From NCBI GenBank assembly GCA_005881235.1, contig VBEQ01000162.1, positions 1 to 18,700 on the forward strand: a stretch of 18,700 bases of DNA, given 5' to 3'. Of this stretch, positions 1 through 6,831 are shown one piece after another. The position numbers and the translations under genes are program-made. Each line of letters starts with the position of its first letter. The stretch's first letter is position 1. The DNA is from Chloroflexota bacterium. Lineage in GTDB: Bacteria > Chloroflexota > Dormibacteria > CF-121. The notes below the pieces were generated by a model. The model saw only the letters and a program-made list of their open reading frames with translations, had not been told where the DNA came from and did no database searches.

Positions 1-1
1 T

Positions 2-628
2 TCGGATCTGTTGCGCCCGATGGCGTCGACCACGGAACATCTCCACGCGATGGCGGGAGCCCTCCTGCAGCGGTACGGCGTGCTGACCCGCGAGGCGGCG
101 CTCGGTGAGAGCATCACCGGTGGGTTTGCCGCACTCTACCCGGTGCTGCGGGCCATGGAGGAAGCGGGAAAGATCCGGCGCGGCTACTTCATTGACGGCC
201 TCGGTGGCTTGCAGTTCGCGCTGCCCGGCGCCGTCGACCGGCTGCGCGCCTCGCGCGATGAGGACGCCGCGGTAGTGGCGCTGGCGGCCACCGATCCGGC
301 GAGCCCGTACGGGACGACGATCCCCTGGCCGGAGCACGAATCGCGCATGGCCCGCGCTGCCGGCGCCTATGTGGTTCTCGACGGCGGCGAGTTGCGGCTC
401 TACCTGGAGCGCGGCGGACGCTCGTTGCTGACGGCCGGCGACGTCCAGCCAGCGCACCTGCGCGCCCTCGCCGCGATCGCGGCGCGTGTCGACAAGCTGG
501 AGATCCAGAGCATCGACGGCGCTCCCATCAAGGCATCTGCGCTCGAAGGGATGCTGCGCGAGGCCGGGTTTGGGACAACGCCGAAAGGTGTGGTGCTCTG
601 GCCCGAGCGCAGGCCCGTCCTTGCCTGA
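2..628 (+). CDS. lhr: Lhr-family ATP-dependent helicase, C-terminal part (5' end outside window)
   Basis: The reading frame is open from base 2, so the gene enters from the left edge and only about 208 residues are seen. The segment matches from memory the C-terminal domain of large Lhr-type superfamily 2 helicases: a winged-helix-like stretch (RYGVLTREAALGE, then GGFAALYPVLRAMEEAGKIRRGYF), a GLGGLQFALPGAVDRLR block, and the ATDPASPYGTTIPWP motif typical of this region. The helicase motor motifs lie upstream of the window. Lhr proteins are 3'-5' DNA or RNA:DNA unwinding enzymes linked to DNA repair. The stop codon overlaps the start of the following Nei2-like glycosylase by 8 bp, which supports a shared transcript and a repair context. 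An internal TTG at 11 should not be taken as the start. Family is quite secure; exact Lhr subtype is not. Confidence 0.85.
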   Translation, partial: SDLLRPMASTTEHLHAMAGALLQRYGVLTREAALGESITGGFAALYPVLRAMEEAGKIRRGYFIDGLGGLQFALPGAVDRLRASRDEDAAVVALAATDPASPYGTTIPWPEHESRMARAAGAYVVLDGGELRLYLERGGRSLLTAGDVQPAHLRALAAIAARVDKLEIQSIDGAPIKASALEGMLREAGFGTTPKGVVLWPERRPVLA

Positions 629-1400
629 AGGGGACACGATCTGGCGCACCGCCGCCGCGCTGCGGCGGCGCATCGCGGGCAAGGTGGTCACGGACGCGCG
701 GCCGGCGGCCATCGCCCGGCTAAAAGGTCGACGGGTCGAACTGGTCGAGCCCAATGGCAAGCATCTGCTGATGCATTTCGAGGGCGGGATCGCGCTGCAC
801 TCGCACATGCGGATGACCGGCTCCTGGCACCTGTATCGACCGGGGGAGCGCTGGCGCCAGCCGGAGTGGCGCGCCACTGCGGTGCTGAGCTTCGAGGATG
901 TCGTGGCGGTATGCTTCGCGGCGCCCGTGATGGAACTGGTTCGCGACGCGCAGGCACCGATCGCCCACCTGGGACCCGATCTCCTGGTCGACCCATTCGA
1001 TCTAGACGCGGTCATCGGACGCGCCCGCCGCTCGGATGCGCCCACCCTCGGGGAGCTGCTGCTCGAACAGCGGGTCTGTGCCGGCATCGGCAACATCTAT
1101 AAGTGCGAATCCCTCTGGGCGCTCCGGCTGAATGCGTGGATGCCCATCGCAGACGTCGATGAGGGCCGGCTTCGGCAGCTATACCTGACCGCCCGCGACT
1201 TGATGCGCCGAAACCTCGTTACGCCGATCGCCCGGCAACGCCACGCGGTCCACGGCCGTGGAGGACGACCCTGTCCACGCTGCGCAACGCCAATCAAGGT
1301 CCGGGCGCAGGGCGAGCAGGCCCGCCTCACCTACTTCTGTCCGCGCTGTCAGGGCGAACCGGCAAGAAAGGCTCTTCCGACTCAGATGAGATGTTCGTGA
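621..1400 (+). CDS. nei2: Fpg/Nei-family DNA glycosylase-AP lyase, Nei2-like
   Basis: A 259-residue protein that would remove oxidised bases from DNA and cleave the abasic site. The TTG start at 621 is chosen because it places Pro2-Glu3 (MPEGDTIWRT) at the N-terminus; in this family Pro2, exposed after Met removal, is the nucleophile and Glu3 the acid. An upstream ATG at 486 in the same frame would bury the catalytic proline inside the Lhr gene and is rejected. Further marks are Lys47 (PNGKHL), the helix-two-turn-helix near 148-162 (LEQRVCAGIGNIYKCE), and a C-terminal zinc finger with Cys218, Cys221, Cys240 and Cys243, including an arginine (QARLTYF) near the finger tip. The WRTA start resembles mycobacterial Nei2 rather than Fpg/MutM. 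It overlaps lhr by 8 bp and the next gene by 10 bp. Confidence 0.93.
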   Translation: MPEGDTIWRTAAALRRRIAGKVVTDARPAAIARLKGRRVELVEPNGKHLLMHFEGGIALHSHMRMTGSWHLYRPGERWRQPEWRATAVLSFEDVVAVCFAAPVMELVRDAQAPIAHLGPDLLVDPFDLDAVIGRARRSDAPTLGELLLEQRVCAGIGNIYKCESLWALRLNAWMPIADVDEGRLRQLYLTARDLMRRNLVTPIARQRHAVHGRGGRPCPRCATPIKVRAQGEQARLTYFCPRCQGEPARKALPTQMRCS

Positions 1401-2167
1401 TCGATCAGGATCAGGCGCGGAAGTTCTGGACCGGCTGGGTACGCCGCGAGATCGGCGGCAGCGCGATGATCCAGGAGGCAGCGGTCAGCGCCGCTGTCAA
1501 CGAGCTCCTTCTCGGACACGACAACCAGGCGGCCGCCGATGCCGCGCGCACCACCGCCCAGCAACTCGCGGGCGCCATCCAACCTGTCGGCGCCATACTG
1601 CCAACGTCGACACCGGCCGCGACACCGACGGTCGAGATCAAAACGCTGGCGCCGCTCAACGCCGACAAGCCTCTTTTTCGACGGCCCTGGCCATACGTCG
1701 CCGGCCTGGCCGGGATCGCGGTCGCCGCCATCATGGTCATTTTGGCCACCCGGTCTGTCCACAACTTCGGATGCCTGGTCAGCCAGACGACGCTTGGCCG
1801 GCGTACGACGGCGTTGCACAACGCCTTCGTCGATGTCTACAACCGCGACTTCAAGGTCATCGATGCCTGTCAGTCAGTCGACTGCGAAAAGGCGCCCAAG
1901 CTCGAGATCGCGGGCTCGCTCAAAACCTACAACGACGGGCTCAACGCGATTTGCTGGCCGGACAAGTACAAGGCGCACGCGACTGCCCTGGTGCAGGCCA
2001 ACACCGCCATGGCCGACGCCTTTACAACGTGGGCGACGGCGACGACGCCGGCCGAGGACCAGTCGCTCCAGACCGCTGCCAAGGATCGGGACAACAAGCA
2101 GGGCGTGGCGGACGACATCCTCTCCATCGACCTCGGCGTGCCGTTGCCGACCGACGCGCCTTCCTAG
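1391..2167 (+). CDS. Hypothetical single-pass membrane protein with four extracytoplasmic cysteines
   Basis: Not recognised as a known family. The 258-residue product has a soluble, Ala/Gln-rich N-terminal part (1-98), one hydrophobic segment around 101-120 preceded by FRRPW, and a C-terminal domain of about 135 residues. Positive charges before the helix suggest the N-terminus is cytoplasmic and the C-terminus outside. The C-terminal part holds Cys128, Cys160, Cys165 and Cys188, an even number that fits disulfides in an exported domain, and is otherwise predicted helical with many Ala, Thr and Asp. The ATG at 1391 overlaps the nei2 stop by 10 bp; an in-frame ATG at 1466 is an alternative that removes 25 residues. 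Coding is supported by length, overlap with the operon and GC-rich third positions. The gene converges on the SDR gene, sharing a CTAG in which both stop codons lie. Confidence 0.75.
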   Translation: MFVIDQDQARKFWTGWVRREIGGSAMIQEAAVSAAVNELLLGHDNQAAADAARTTAQQLAGAIQPVGAILPTSTPAATPTVEIKTLAPLNADKPLFRRPWPYVAGLAGIAVAAIMVILATRSVHNFGCLVSQTTLGRRTTALHNAFVDVYNRDFKVIDACQSVDCEKAPKLEIAGSLKTYNDGLNAICWPDKYKAHATALVQANTAMADAFTTWATATTPAEDQSLQTAAKDRDNKQGVADDILSIDLGVPLPTDAPS

Positions 2168-2865
2168 TATTTGCCGTAGACGGGGATGGCCGCACCGGTG
2201 ATCGCCAGCGCGGCATCGCTGCAGAGATAGGCGATGACGGCGGCGATCTCCGCTGGAGCGACCGCTTTCTGCATCAGCTTCTCGGGCAGCGCCTGACGAT
2301 TCACCGCAGTGTCGATGATGGCAGGGACAATCACGTTCACACGCACACCCGACGCCTTGAGCTCGGCGGCCAGCACCTCGGTCAGCTTGATTACGCCGGC
2401 CTTGGCGACGGCGTAGGCCGCGGCGCCAGGCTCGGCGACCCAGGCGGTGCGAGAGGAGACATTCACGATGCAGCCCCCACCGGAGGTGGTTGGAACGGAC
2501 TGCATTCGGCGGGCGGCGGCGCGGCAGGACCACCAGGCGGTCCCGAGATTCAGGTCCATCATGAAGGTGAAGTCATCCGGCGTGGTGTCGACAACTTTCC
2601 CGGCGCGATAGCCGCCGGTGGCGTTCACCAGCCATCGCGGACTTCCCACCCGGTCGATCCGCTCCCAGAGGTCGTCGACCGCGAGACGCGAGGTCAGGTC
2701 GGCCGTATCGCCAGTGACGCCACCAGGGTATTTCGACGCCAGCTGCGAGACTTCGGCGCGGGAACGCGCCACGGCGATCACCCGATCGCCACGGCTCGCG
2801 AAGGCGTCGACGATAGCGCTCCCCAAACCGCCGGTCGCCCCCATGATGACGGCGAGGTCGGTCAT
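2164..2865 (-). CDS. SDR-family NAD(P)-dependent oxidoreductase
   Basis: A 233-residue classical short-chain dehydrogenase/reductase. Visible marks are the nucleotide-binding GATGGLG at 9-15, the NATG motif with Asn81, Asn106 in the DLNLGT stretch, catalytic Ser138 (NVSS), and Tyr151/Lys155 in YAVAK, so the catalytic set is complete. It ends with TGAAIPVYG, a common C-terminal SDR signature. The ATG at 2865 overlaps the RibD-like stop as ATGA, so the two are probably translationally coupled. Position at the end of a folE/RibD-like group suggests a pterin substrate, as for sepiapterin reductase, pteridine reductase or FolM, which are also SDRs. That is inference; sequence alone does not separate these from generic carbonyl or 3-oxoacyl reductases. 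Confidence 0.9.
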   Translation of the reverse strand: MTDLAVIMGATGGLGSAIVDAFASRGDRVIAVARSRAEVSQLASKYPGGVTGDTADLTSRLAVDDLWERIDRVGSPRWLVNATGGYRAGKVVDTTPDDFTFMMDLNLGTAWWSCRAAARRMQSVPTTSGGGCIVNVSSRTAWVAEPGAAAYAVAKAGVIKLTEVLAAELKASGVRVNVIVPAIIDTAVNRQALPEKLMQKAVAPAEIAAVIAYLCSDAALAITGAAIPVYGKY

Positions 2866-3665
2866 ATATGGAGCTCGTAGCGCAGGAACAGGTGGGACTC
2901 GTCACGGCGGACGCTGAGTAGCCGGCTTCGCTTGGGCGTCCGGCCGAAATCGACGCCCCGGATCATCCCGAACGATTTATCGCTCTGGCCTTCGAGGACC
3001 GGCGAGACGGTCAGGAACAGCTCATCGACGCGATCGCGGCTCACGAGCTCTCCAAAGAGCCGGGGACCGCCTTCGGAAAGGATGGTGCGATAACCGTCGG
3101 CATGCAGCGCGTCGAAGATGCTATCAACGCTGATGGGGTCGGTGTCGGAAATAGCTCGCACTTGAGTGGCCCTCGGCAGCACCGCGCGGAGCCGTTTGGC
3201 TGAGGCCGCCGTCGTCAGCACCAGCGCCCCGACTTCGAGCGCGGGTTCGGACGGATCTAAAGCGTCGCTGCCGCAGACGATCACCAGCCGCGGCGTTTTC
3301 TCTCGCTTGAGAGCCCGGCGCAGGTCGGCGAAAGCCTTCGCCGCCGCCGGAAAGATGTAATCAGGGGTCCACAGCGCCTTGCCACCTTCGGCGCGAACCG
3401 TGCCGGCACCAACCAGCACGGCGTCGGCAAAGGCGCGCAGCAGCCCCATCACAAAACGATCCGCCTCGTTGCGTCCGCTGATGATCCCGCCCGATGGCGC
3501 GGTGCCAGCTTCGAGCGCCACGATCCCGTCGATGGAACTGACGAAGTTCGCATACACATGACCTTCGGGGATCGCCAACCCACCGTCATACAGTTCGGCC
3601 AGTTGGGGCGGCAGCGGGCGATCGAGAAGATCGGGCGCCTCGAACAGCCGGCTGAGCGGCTTCAG
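2862..3665 (-). CDS. RibD C-terminal domain / DHFR-like reductase, probable CTG start
   Basis: A reductase with the DHFR-like fold of the RibD C-terminal domain, without a deaminase domain. Motifs are NFVSSIDG near the N-terminus, LVGAGTVRAE, and SEGGPRLFGELV followed by DELFLTVSPVLEG, the hallmark of the family. Family members reduce pyrimidine or pterin-like rings with NAD(P)H. The first ATG/GTG/TTG in frame is a TTG at 3578, but the open frame continues upstream with strongly GC-rich third positions and a peptide typical of family N-termini (PLSRLFEAP, then PLPPQLAELY). No canonical start exists before the stop at 3680. The CTG at 3665 forms a CTGA overlap with the folE stop, matching the NTGA overlaps elsewhere in this operon, and gives 267 residues. 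With TTG it would be 238. Confidence 0.82.
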   Translation of the reverse strand: MKPLSRLFEAPDLLDRPLPPQLAELYDGGLAIPEGHVYANFVSSIDGIVALEAGTAPSGGIISGRNEADRFVMGLLRAFADAVLVGAGTVRAEGGKALWTPDYIFPAAAKAFADLRRALKREKTPRLVIVCGSDALDPSEPALEVGALVLTTAASAKRLRAVLPRATQVRAISDTDPISVDSIFDALHADGYRTILSEGGPRLFGELVSRDRVDELFLTVSPVLEGQSDKSFGMIRGVDFGRTPKRSRLLSVRRDESHLFLRYELHI

Positions 3666-4351
3666 GAAAGATGCCCATTAGCGCGCGACCGCGCGATGCC
3701 CAAGAACTCCTCGCGAAGCTCCGCGTTTGACTCGTAGTTCCCACGCCAGAAGGTCGTTCTGGTTGTCGATTCCGATTCGCGCACGCCGCGCATCTGTGTG
3801 CAGAGATGGACCGCCTCCAAGTAGACGGCGACGCCGTGGGCCTCGAGGATGCGCGAGAGCGCCGCGGTGATCTCGCGTCCCATCCGCTCCTGAACGGTGA
3901 ACCGCCGGGCGAAGAGACGCACCAGCCGGGTGAGCTTGGAGATGCCGATGATGTGCTCGTGGGCGATGTAACCCAGGTAGGCGTGGCCGAAGAAAGGAAA
4001 GGCGTGATGCTCGCACAGCGCATGAAAGGGAATCGGCCCTTCGATCACCTGGCTCAGGTCGCAGTCCGGACCGCCCTCGCACTCCGTCGGGAAGGCAGTG
4101 ACCAACTTGTCATCGCCCTCGTAACCCTCGGTCGAATCGAACATCGCTCGCAGGTATCGCATCGGCGTTTTCACTGTCCCCGGAGTATCGAGCGGCATGC
4201 CGAGCGCCTGGAGGATCTCCCTCATGTAGCCCTCGAAGCGGTTCCAGTCAGCCTCGCTGATGCGCCGGGGCCGCACGCGCTCCCAGTCGCGTCCTTCGAC
4301 GTCATCGTCACTCAGGCCGCCGACCAACCGGCGTTGCTCTTCGTCTGCCAT
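3662..4351 (-). CDS. folE: GTP cyclohydrolase I
   Basis: Converts GTP to 7,8-dihydroneopterin triphosphate, the entry to folate and other pterins. The 229-residue protein carries the zinc ligands Cys113 and His116 in CEHH and Cys184 in HLCTQMRGV, the conserved GYIAHEHIIGISKL segment at 128-140, and RFTVQERMGREI at 150-161. A KTPMRYLRAM stretch occupies the usual TPxR region. The N-terminal 30 residues (many Asp, Glu, Arg) form a short extension. The ATG at 4351 overlaps the upstream Rieske gene as ATGA; the stop overlaps the presumed CTG of the RibD-like gene. The sequence is somewhat divergent from the E. coli enzyme, but all metal ligands remain. Whether it serves folate or a specialised pterin is not decided. 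Confidence 0.93.
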   Translation of the reverse strand: MADEEQRRLVGGLSDDDVEGRDWERVRPRRISEADWNRFEGYMREILQALGMPLDTPGTVKTPMRYLRAMFDSTEGYEGDDKLVTAFPTECEGGPDCDLSQVIEGPIPFHALCEHHAFPFFGHAYLGYIAHEHIIGISKLTRLVRLFARRFTVQERMGREITAALSRILEAHGVAVYLEAVHLCTQMRGVRESESTTRTTFWRGNYESNAELREEFLGIARSRANGHLS

Positions 4352-5247
4352 CAGTTCGGTTGCAATGTGTCCGCCGACCGGCGGACCTCGATCTGCCCAT
4401 TCTGCCTGCGGACCTCGTAGCGCACCTGGCTGATCGTCGCCGGTCCACCCTTCACCTGACCACTACAGACATCGAAACGCGAGCCGTGCCAGGGGCACTG
4501 GACGATGTTGCCGTCCATCTCGCCTTCCGAGAGGGGGCCTCCGGCGTGTGAGCAGGTCTCACCGATGGCACAGACGGTGTCGCCTTTCTTGTACAGAAGG
4601 ATCGGGGTGTCGCCCGCCACGGCCTTGATCAGCGCGCCGTCCGTGAGCTGGCCCTCGAGCAGCACCTTGGTGAACTTGGTCGGCACTTCCTGCCACGCGT
4701 GGTGATTGACGCCGGTGCCGATGCCGAAGACGAGATCGCCGCCCAGGAATGCCGCGGCCAGGAGAACGAGGTAGCCAGCGTAGGCCAGGAGGATGGCGAG
4801 CCCGCGGCTGCCGCCGCCAACCCGCAGGATGAATGAGACCAGGTAGAGCAGGACCACGAGTGTGTTGAGCAGGCCATGGGCGATGCCGACGCGACGCTCT
4901 CGACCGAAGGTGTCGCTCCAGTCGGTGTAGCCGGCGACGGCGCTGGCGATGGCCGCCAGCAGGCCGATGAAAATCGTGACGTCGGCAGCCGACACCCAGC
5001 CGTGGCTCCGTTCGATGACATAGCTCAGGTCGAAGAGGACCGCGATCGTCCAGGCCCCAATCGGGATGTCGGTGAGAACGGGATGGAGCGGATGGCCCAG
5101 CCAGGTGCCGTGCACGAACGTTTTGAGCGCGCGCCCGGGGTTGCCGAGGAGCTTGTAGCTGCCCGCGACAATCTTCTGGAGGAAATCGGCGACCGGCTCC
5201 AGCCAACGCTGGCGGTCGACGAACCGGTTCACGACGTGATTGAGCAT
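4351..5247 (-). CDS. DUF2231 membrane domain fused to a Rieske [2Fe-2S] domain
   Basis: A 298-residue fusion. The N-terminal part has GTWLGHPLHPVLTDIPIGAW (48-67), the signature of DUF2231, followed by about four hydrophobic helices (roughly 62-80, 88-107, 123-142, 148-167). The C-terminal part, from about 185, is a Rieske domain with both ligand boxes: Cys232-Ser-His234 (CSHAGGPL) and Cys251-Pro-Trp-His254 (CPWHGSRF). It should bind a [2Fe-2S] cluster and pass electrons at the membrane; partner and side of the membrane are unknown. The ATG at 5247 is supported by AAAGGAGG a few bases upstream. It heads the folE/RibD-like/SDR group, overlapping folE as ATGA. Similar DUF2231-Rieske fusions are known in Actinobacteria and Chloroflexota. 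Confidence 0.92.
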   Translation of the reverse strand: MLNHVVNRFVDRQRWLEPVADFLQKIVAGSYKLLGNPGRALKTFVHGTWLGHPLHPVLTDIPIGAWTIAVLFDLSYVIERSHGWVSAADVTIFIGLLAAIASAVAGYTDWSDTFGRERRVGIAHGLLNTLVVLLYLVSFILRVGGGSRGLAILLAYAGYLVLLAAAFLGGDLVFGIGTGVNHHAWQEVPTKFTKVLLEGQLTDGALIKAVAGDTPILLYKKGDTVCAIGETCSHAGGPLSEGEMDGNIVQCPWHGSRFDVCSGQVKGGPATISQVRYEVRRQNGQIEVRRSADTLQPN

Positions 5248-5293
5248 CGACGCCTCCTTTCCTCAGCTGTGGCCCGGCGAAAATAGTATCGGC
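5248..5293 (-). promoter_or_regulatory. Intergenic gap with strong ribosome binding site and possible weak promoter
   Basis: This is one of only two real gaps in the minus-strand run. On the minus strand AAAGGAGG (5253-5260) lies 5 bases before the ATG at 5247, a near-perfect Shine-Dalgarno. A TACTAT hexamer (5283-5288) could be a -10 box, but no good -35 is seen 16-18 bp upstream (CTGGAG at best). The folE module might therefore have its own start of translation and perhaps of transcription. RBS is well supported; promoter is weak. Confidence 0.5.
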
Positions 5294-6199
5294 TTAGGGA
5301 TCGAGCTCCAGCCAGCCGGTCAGCCGCCTCCATGCGCGCACTGCCTCAGCCTGGTCGACGCTTCGGAACCGCACCGTGTCGCCGGGACGAGCTTGCGCCA
5401 GCAACGGGAGGTCGGCGCTGATGACGGTTGCGATCACCGGATATCCACCCGTCGATTGGTGATCGACATGCAGGACGATCAATCCGCCAGAGGGGGTGAC
5501 CTGGATGGCGCCGGCGGTCATAGGCACGGTCACGATCTCCTGGGGTTGCAGGCGCAGTCCGGGCGTCGCCAGGCGCAGGCCCATACGGTCGATCGCGGGT
5601 GTGACACGACAGGCCGTGGTGGTGAGCCGCTGGAGCGCGTCCTCCGCAAACGCATCGAGCTGCGGGCCGGGGATGACGTGGACCTCCCATGGGCCGCGTG
5701 CGGGGAGGCGATGGGATTCCGGCCATGGCGCAGCCAAGGGTTCGTACTCGCCCAGCCGTCCAACTGCAAGTCGATCGCCGCGTTGTAGCGGCCGCCCGAA
5801 CCCACCGCCGAAGGTCCCACGCTGGCAGAAGGACCGGCTGCCGAGCACGAGCGGAACATCGATGCCACCTCGAACGGCGATGTAGCTTCGTAGCCCGGGC
5901 GCAATCGTTCCAATGGTGAGGCTCGCGCCGCGAGCGATCCCTATCGGTTGCCAGTTGGCGGCCCCCGTGGAATGCCCGCCCGTCAATGCCACGACGGCGT
6001 CGGCATCGAAACGAAGCGTGGGACCGGAGGCGGTGCATTCGAGGAGCGCAGCGCCCTGCGGGTTCCCGACGATTCGATTCGCGACCGCCGCCGCGTACCA
6101 GTCGGCCGCGCCACCCGGTGGAATGCCGAAGCGCTCGAGACTTGGCCGGCCCCGGTCCTGGACGGTGGTCCAATGGCCAGCCTCGACCACCTCGATCAC
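5294..6199 (-). CDS. pxpC: 5-oxoprolinase subunit PxpC / biotin-dependent carboxyltransferase-like (KipA)
   Basis: A 301-residue member of the KipA/PxpC family, related to the carboxyltransferase half of urea amidolyase. Marks include TTVQDRGR (11-18), GIPPGGAAD (25-33), an ECTASGPTLRF block (54-64), SYIAVRGGIDVPLVLGSRS, and the C-terminal GLIVLHVDHQSTGGYPVIATVI followed by LAQARPGDTVRF. With PxpA and PxpB, family members hydrolyse 5-oxoproline using ATP. The GTG at 6199 overlaps the pxpB stop as GTGA. Length is normal and no break is seen. PxpA (LamB/YcsF family) is absent from the window, so the partner either lies elsewhere or the B/C pair acts on another lactam or urea-like substrate. Confidence 0.92.
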   Translation of the reverse strand: MIEVVEAGHWTTVQDRGRPSLERFGIPPGGAADWYAAAVANRIVGNPQGAALLECTASGPTLRFDADAVVALTGGHSTGAANWQPIGIARGASLTIGTIAPGLRSYIAVRGGIDVPLVLGSRSFCQRGTFGGGFGRPLQRGDRLAVGRLGEYEPLAAPWPESHRLPARGPWEVHVIPGPQLDAFAEDALQRLTTTACRVTPAIDRMGLRLATPGLRLQPQEIVTVPMTAGAIQVTPSGGLIVLHVDHQSTGGYPVIATVISADLPLLAQARPGDTVRFRSVDQAEAVRAWRRLTGWLELDP

Positions 6200-6831
6200 G
6201 ACGCCGGGATGAATCGCAGCCGGTCGCCGGGCTTGAAGCGCACGGGCGGATCAGCTGCCGGATCGAACAGTCGCAGGCCGGTTCGGCCGATAAGATTCCA
6301 TCCGCCCGGACTCTCGACCGCATAGATTCCCGTTTGCCGTCCAGCGATCCCGATCGATCCCGTGGCTACGCGCAGGCGCGGCGAGGCCAAGCGTGGCACG
6401 GAAAGTTGATCGGGCAGCACGCCGCAGTAGGTGAAGCCCGGGGCAAAGCCGACGCAGTAGACGAGGTACTCCCGGCCCGCGTGCATCTCGATCACGCCGG
6501 CTGGCGTCAGGTTCGTCTGCAGCGCCACGCTGGCCAGGTCCGGTCCGTCGTACTGGGTGGGGACATCGACGACGGATCCGACCGCCATCGCGGCATCGAC
6601 ATGGCCCTCGAGCTCCAGGATGCTGGCCTCCAACCGAGCCGCGTCCGTGACGCCCGGGTCGTAGTGGCAGAGCAGCGAGGCGTAGGCGGGCACGGTACTG
6701 ATCAGCCCACTGGGAGGACGGCCGGCAAGCGCCTTGTCCAGGGCCAGCACCTGGCCCAGCAGCGAGGGATCGATGGTGCGACCCACGGTAACGAGCAACG
6801 CCCGATCACCGGCCGGGGCGACCTGCCACAT
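6196..6831 (-). CDS. pxpB: 5-oxoprolinase subunit PxpB / KipI-like
   Basis: A 211-residue KipI/PxpB (allophanate hydrolase subunit 1-like) protein. The family core is complete: GFAPGFTYCG at 128-137, PRLASPRLRV near 146-155, GSIGIAGRQTGIYAVESPGG at 158-177, then WNLIGRTGLRLFDP. It normally pairs with PxpC as the ATP-dependent half of 5-oxoprolinase. The ATG at 6831 gives MWQVAPAGDRALLV, matching usual family N-termini; no clear Shine-Dalgarno precedes it. The start lies 26 bp inside the preceding membrane-protein gene, a longer overlap than at neighbouring junctions, so coupling through terminating ribosomes is likely. The next gene, pxpC, overlaps by 4 bp. Confidence 0.92.
   Translation of the reverse strand: MWQVAPAGDRALLVTVGRTIDPSLLGQVLALDKALAGRPPSGLISTVPAYASLLCHYDPGVTDAARLEASILELEGHVDAAMAVGSVVDVPTQYDGPDLASVALQTNLTPAGVIEMHAGREYLVYCVGFAPGFTYCGVLPDQLSVPRLASPRLRVATGSIGIAGRQTGIYAVESPGGWNLIGRTGLRLFDPAADPPVRFKPGDRLRFIPAS

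Noticed and set aside
486..620. Upstream ATG for the glycosylase gene
   Set aside because: It would displace the catalytic N-terminal proline; the added peptide is a frame shadow of lhr.
1771..2880. Plus-strand open frame of 369 codons opposite the SDR gene
   Set aside because: SDR catalytic residues are complete on the minus strand; this frame has no recognisable motif.
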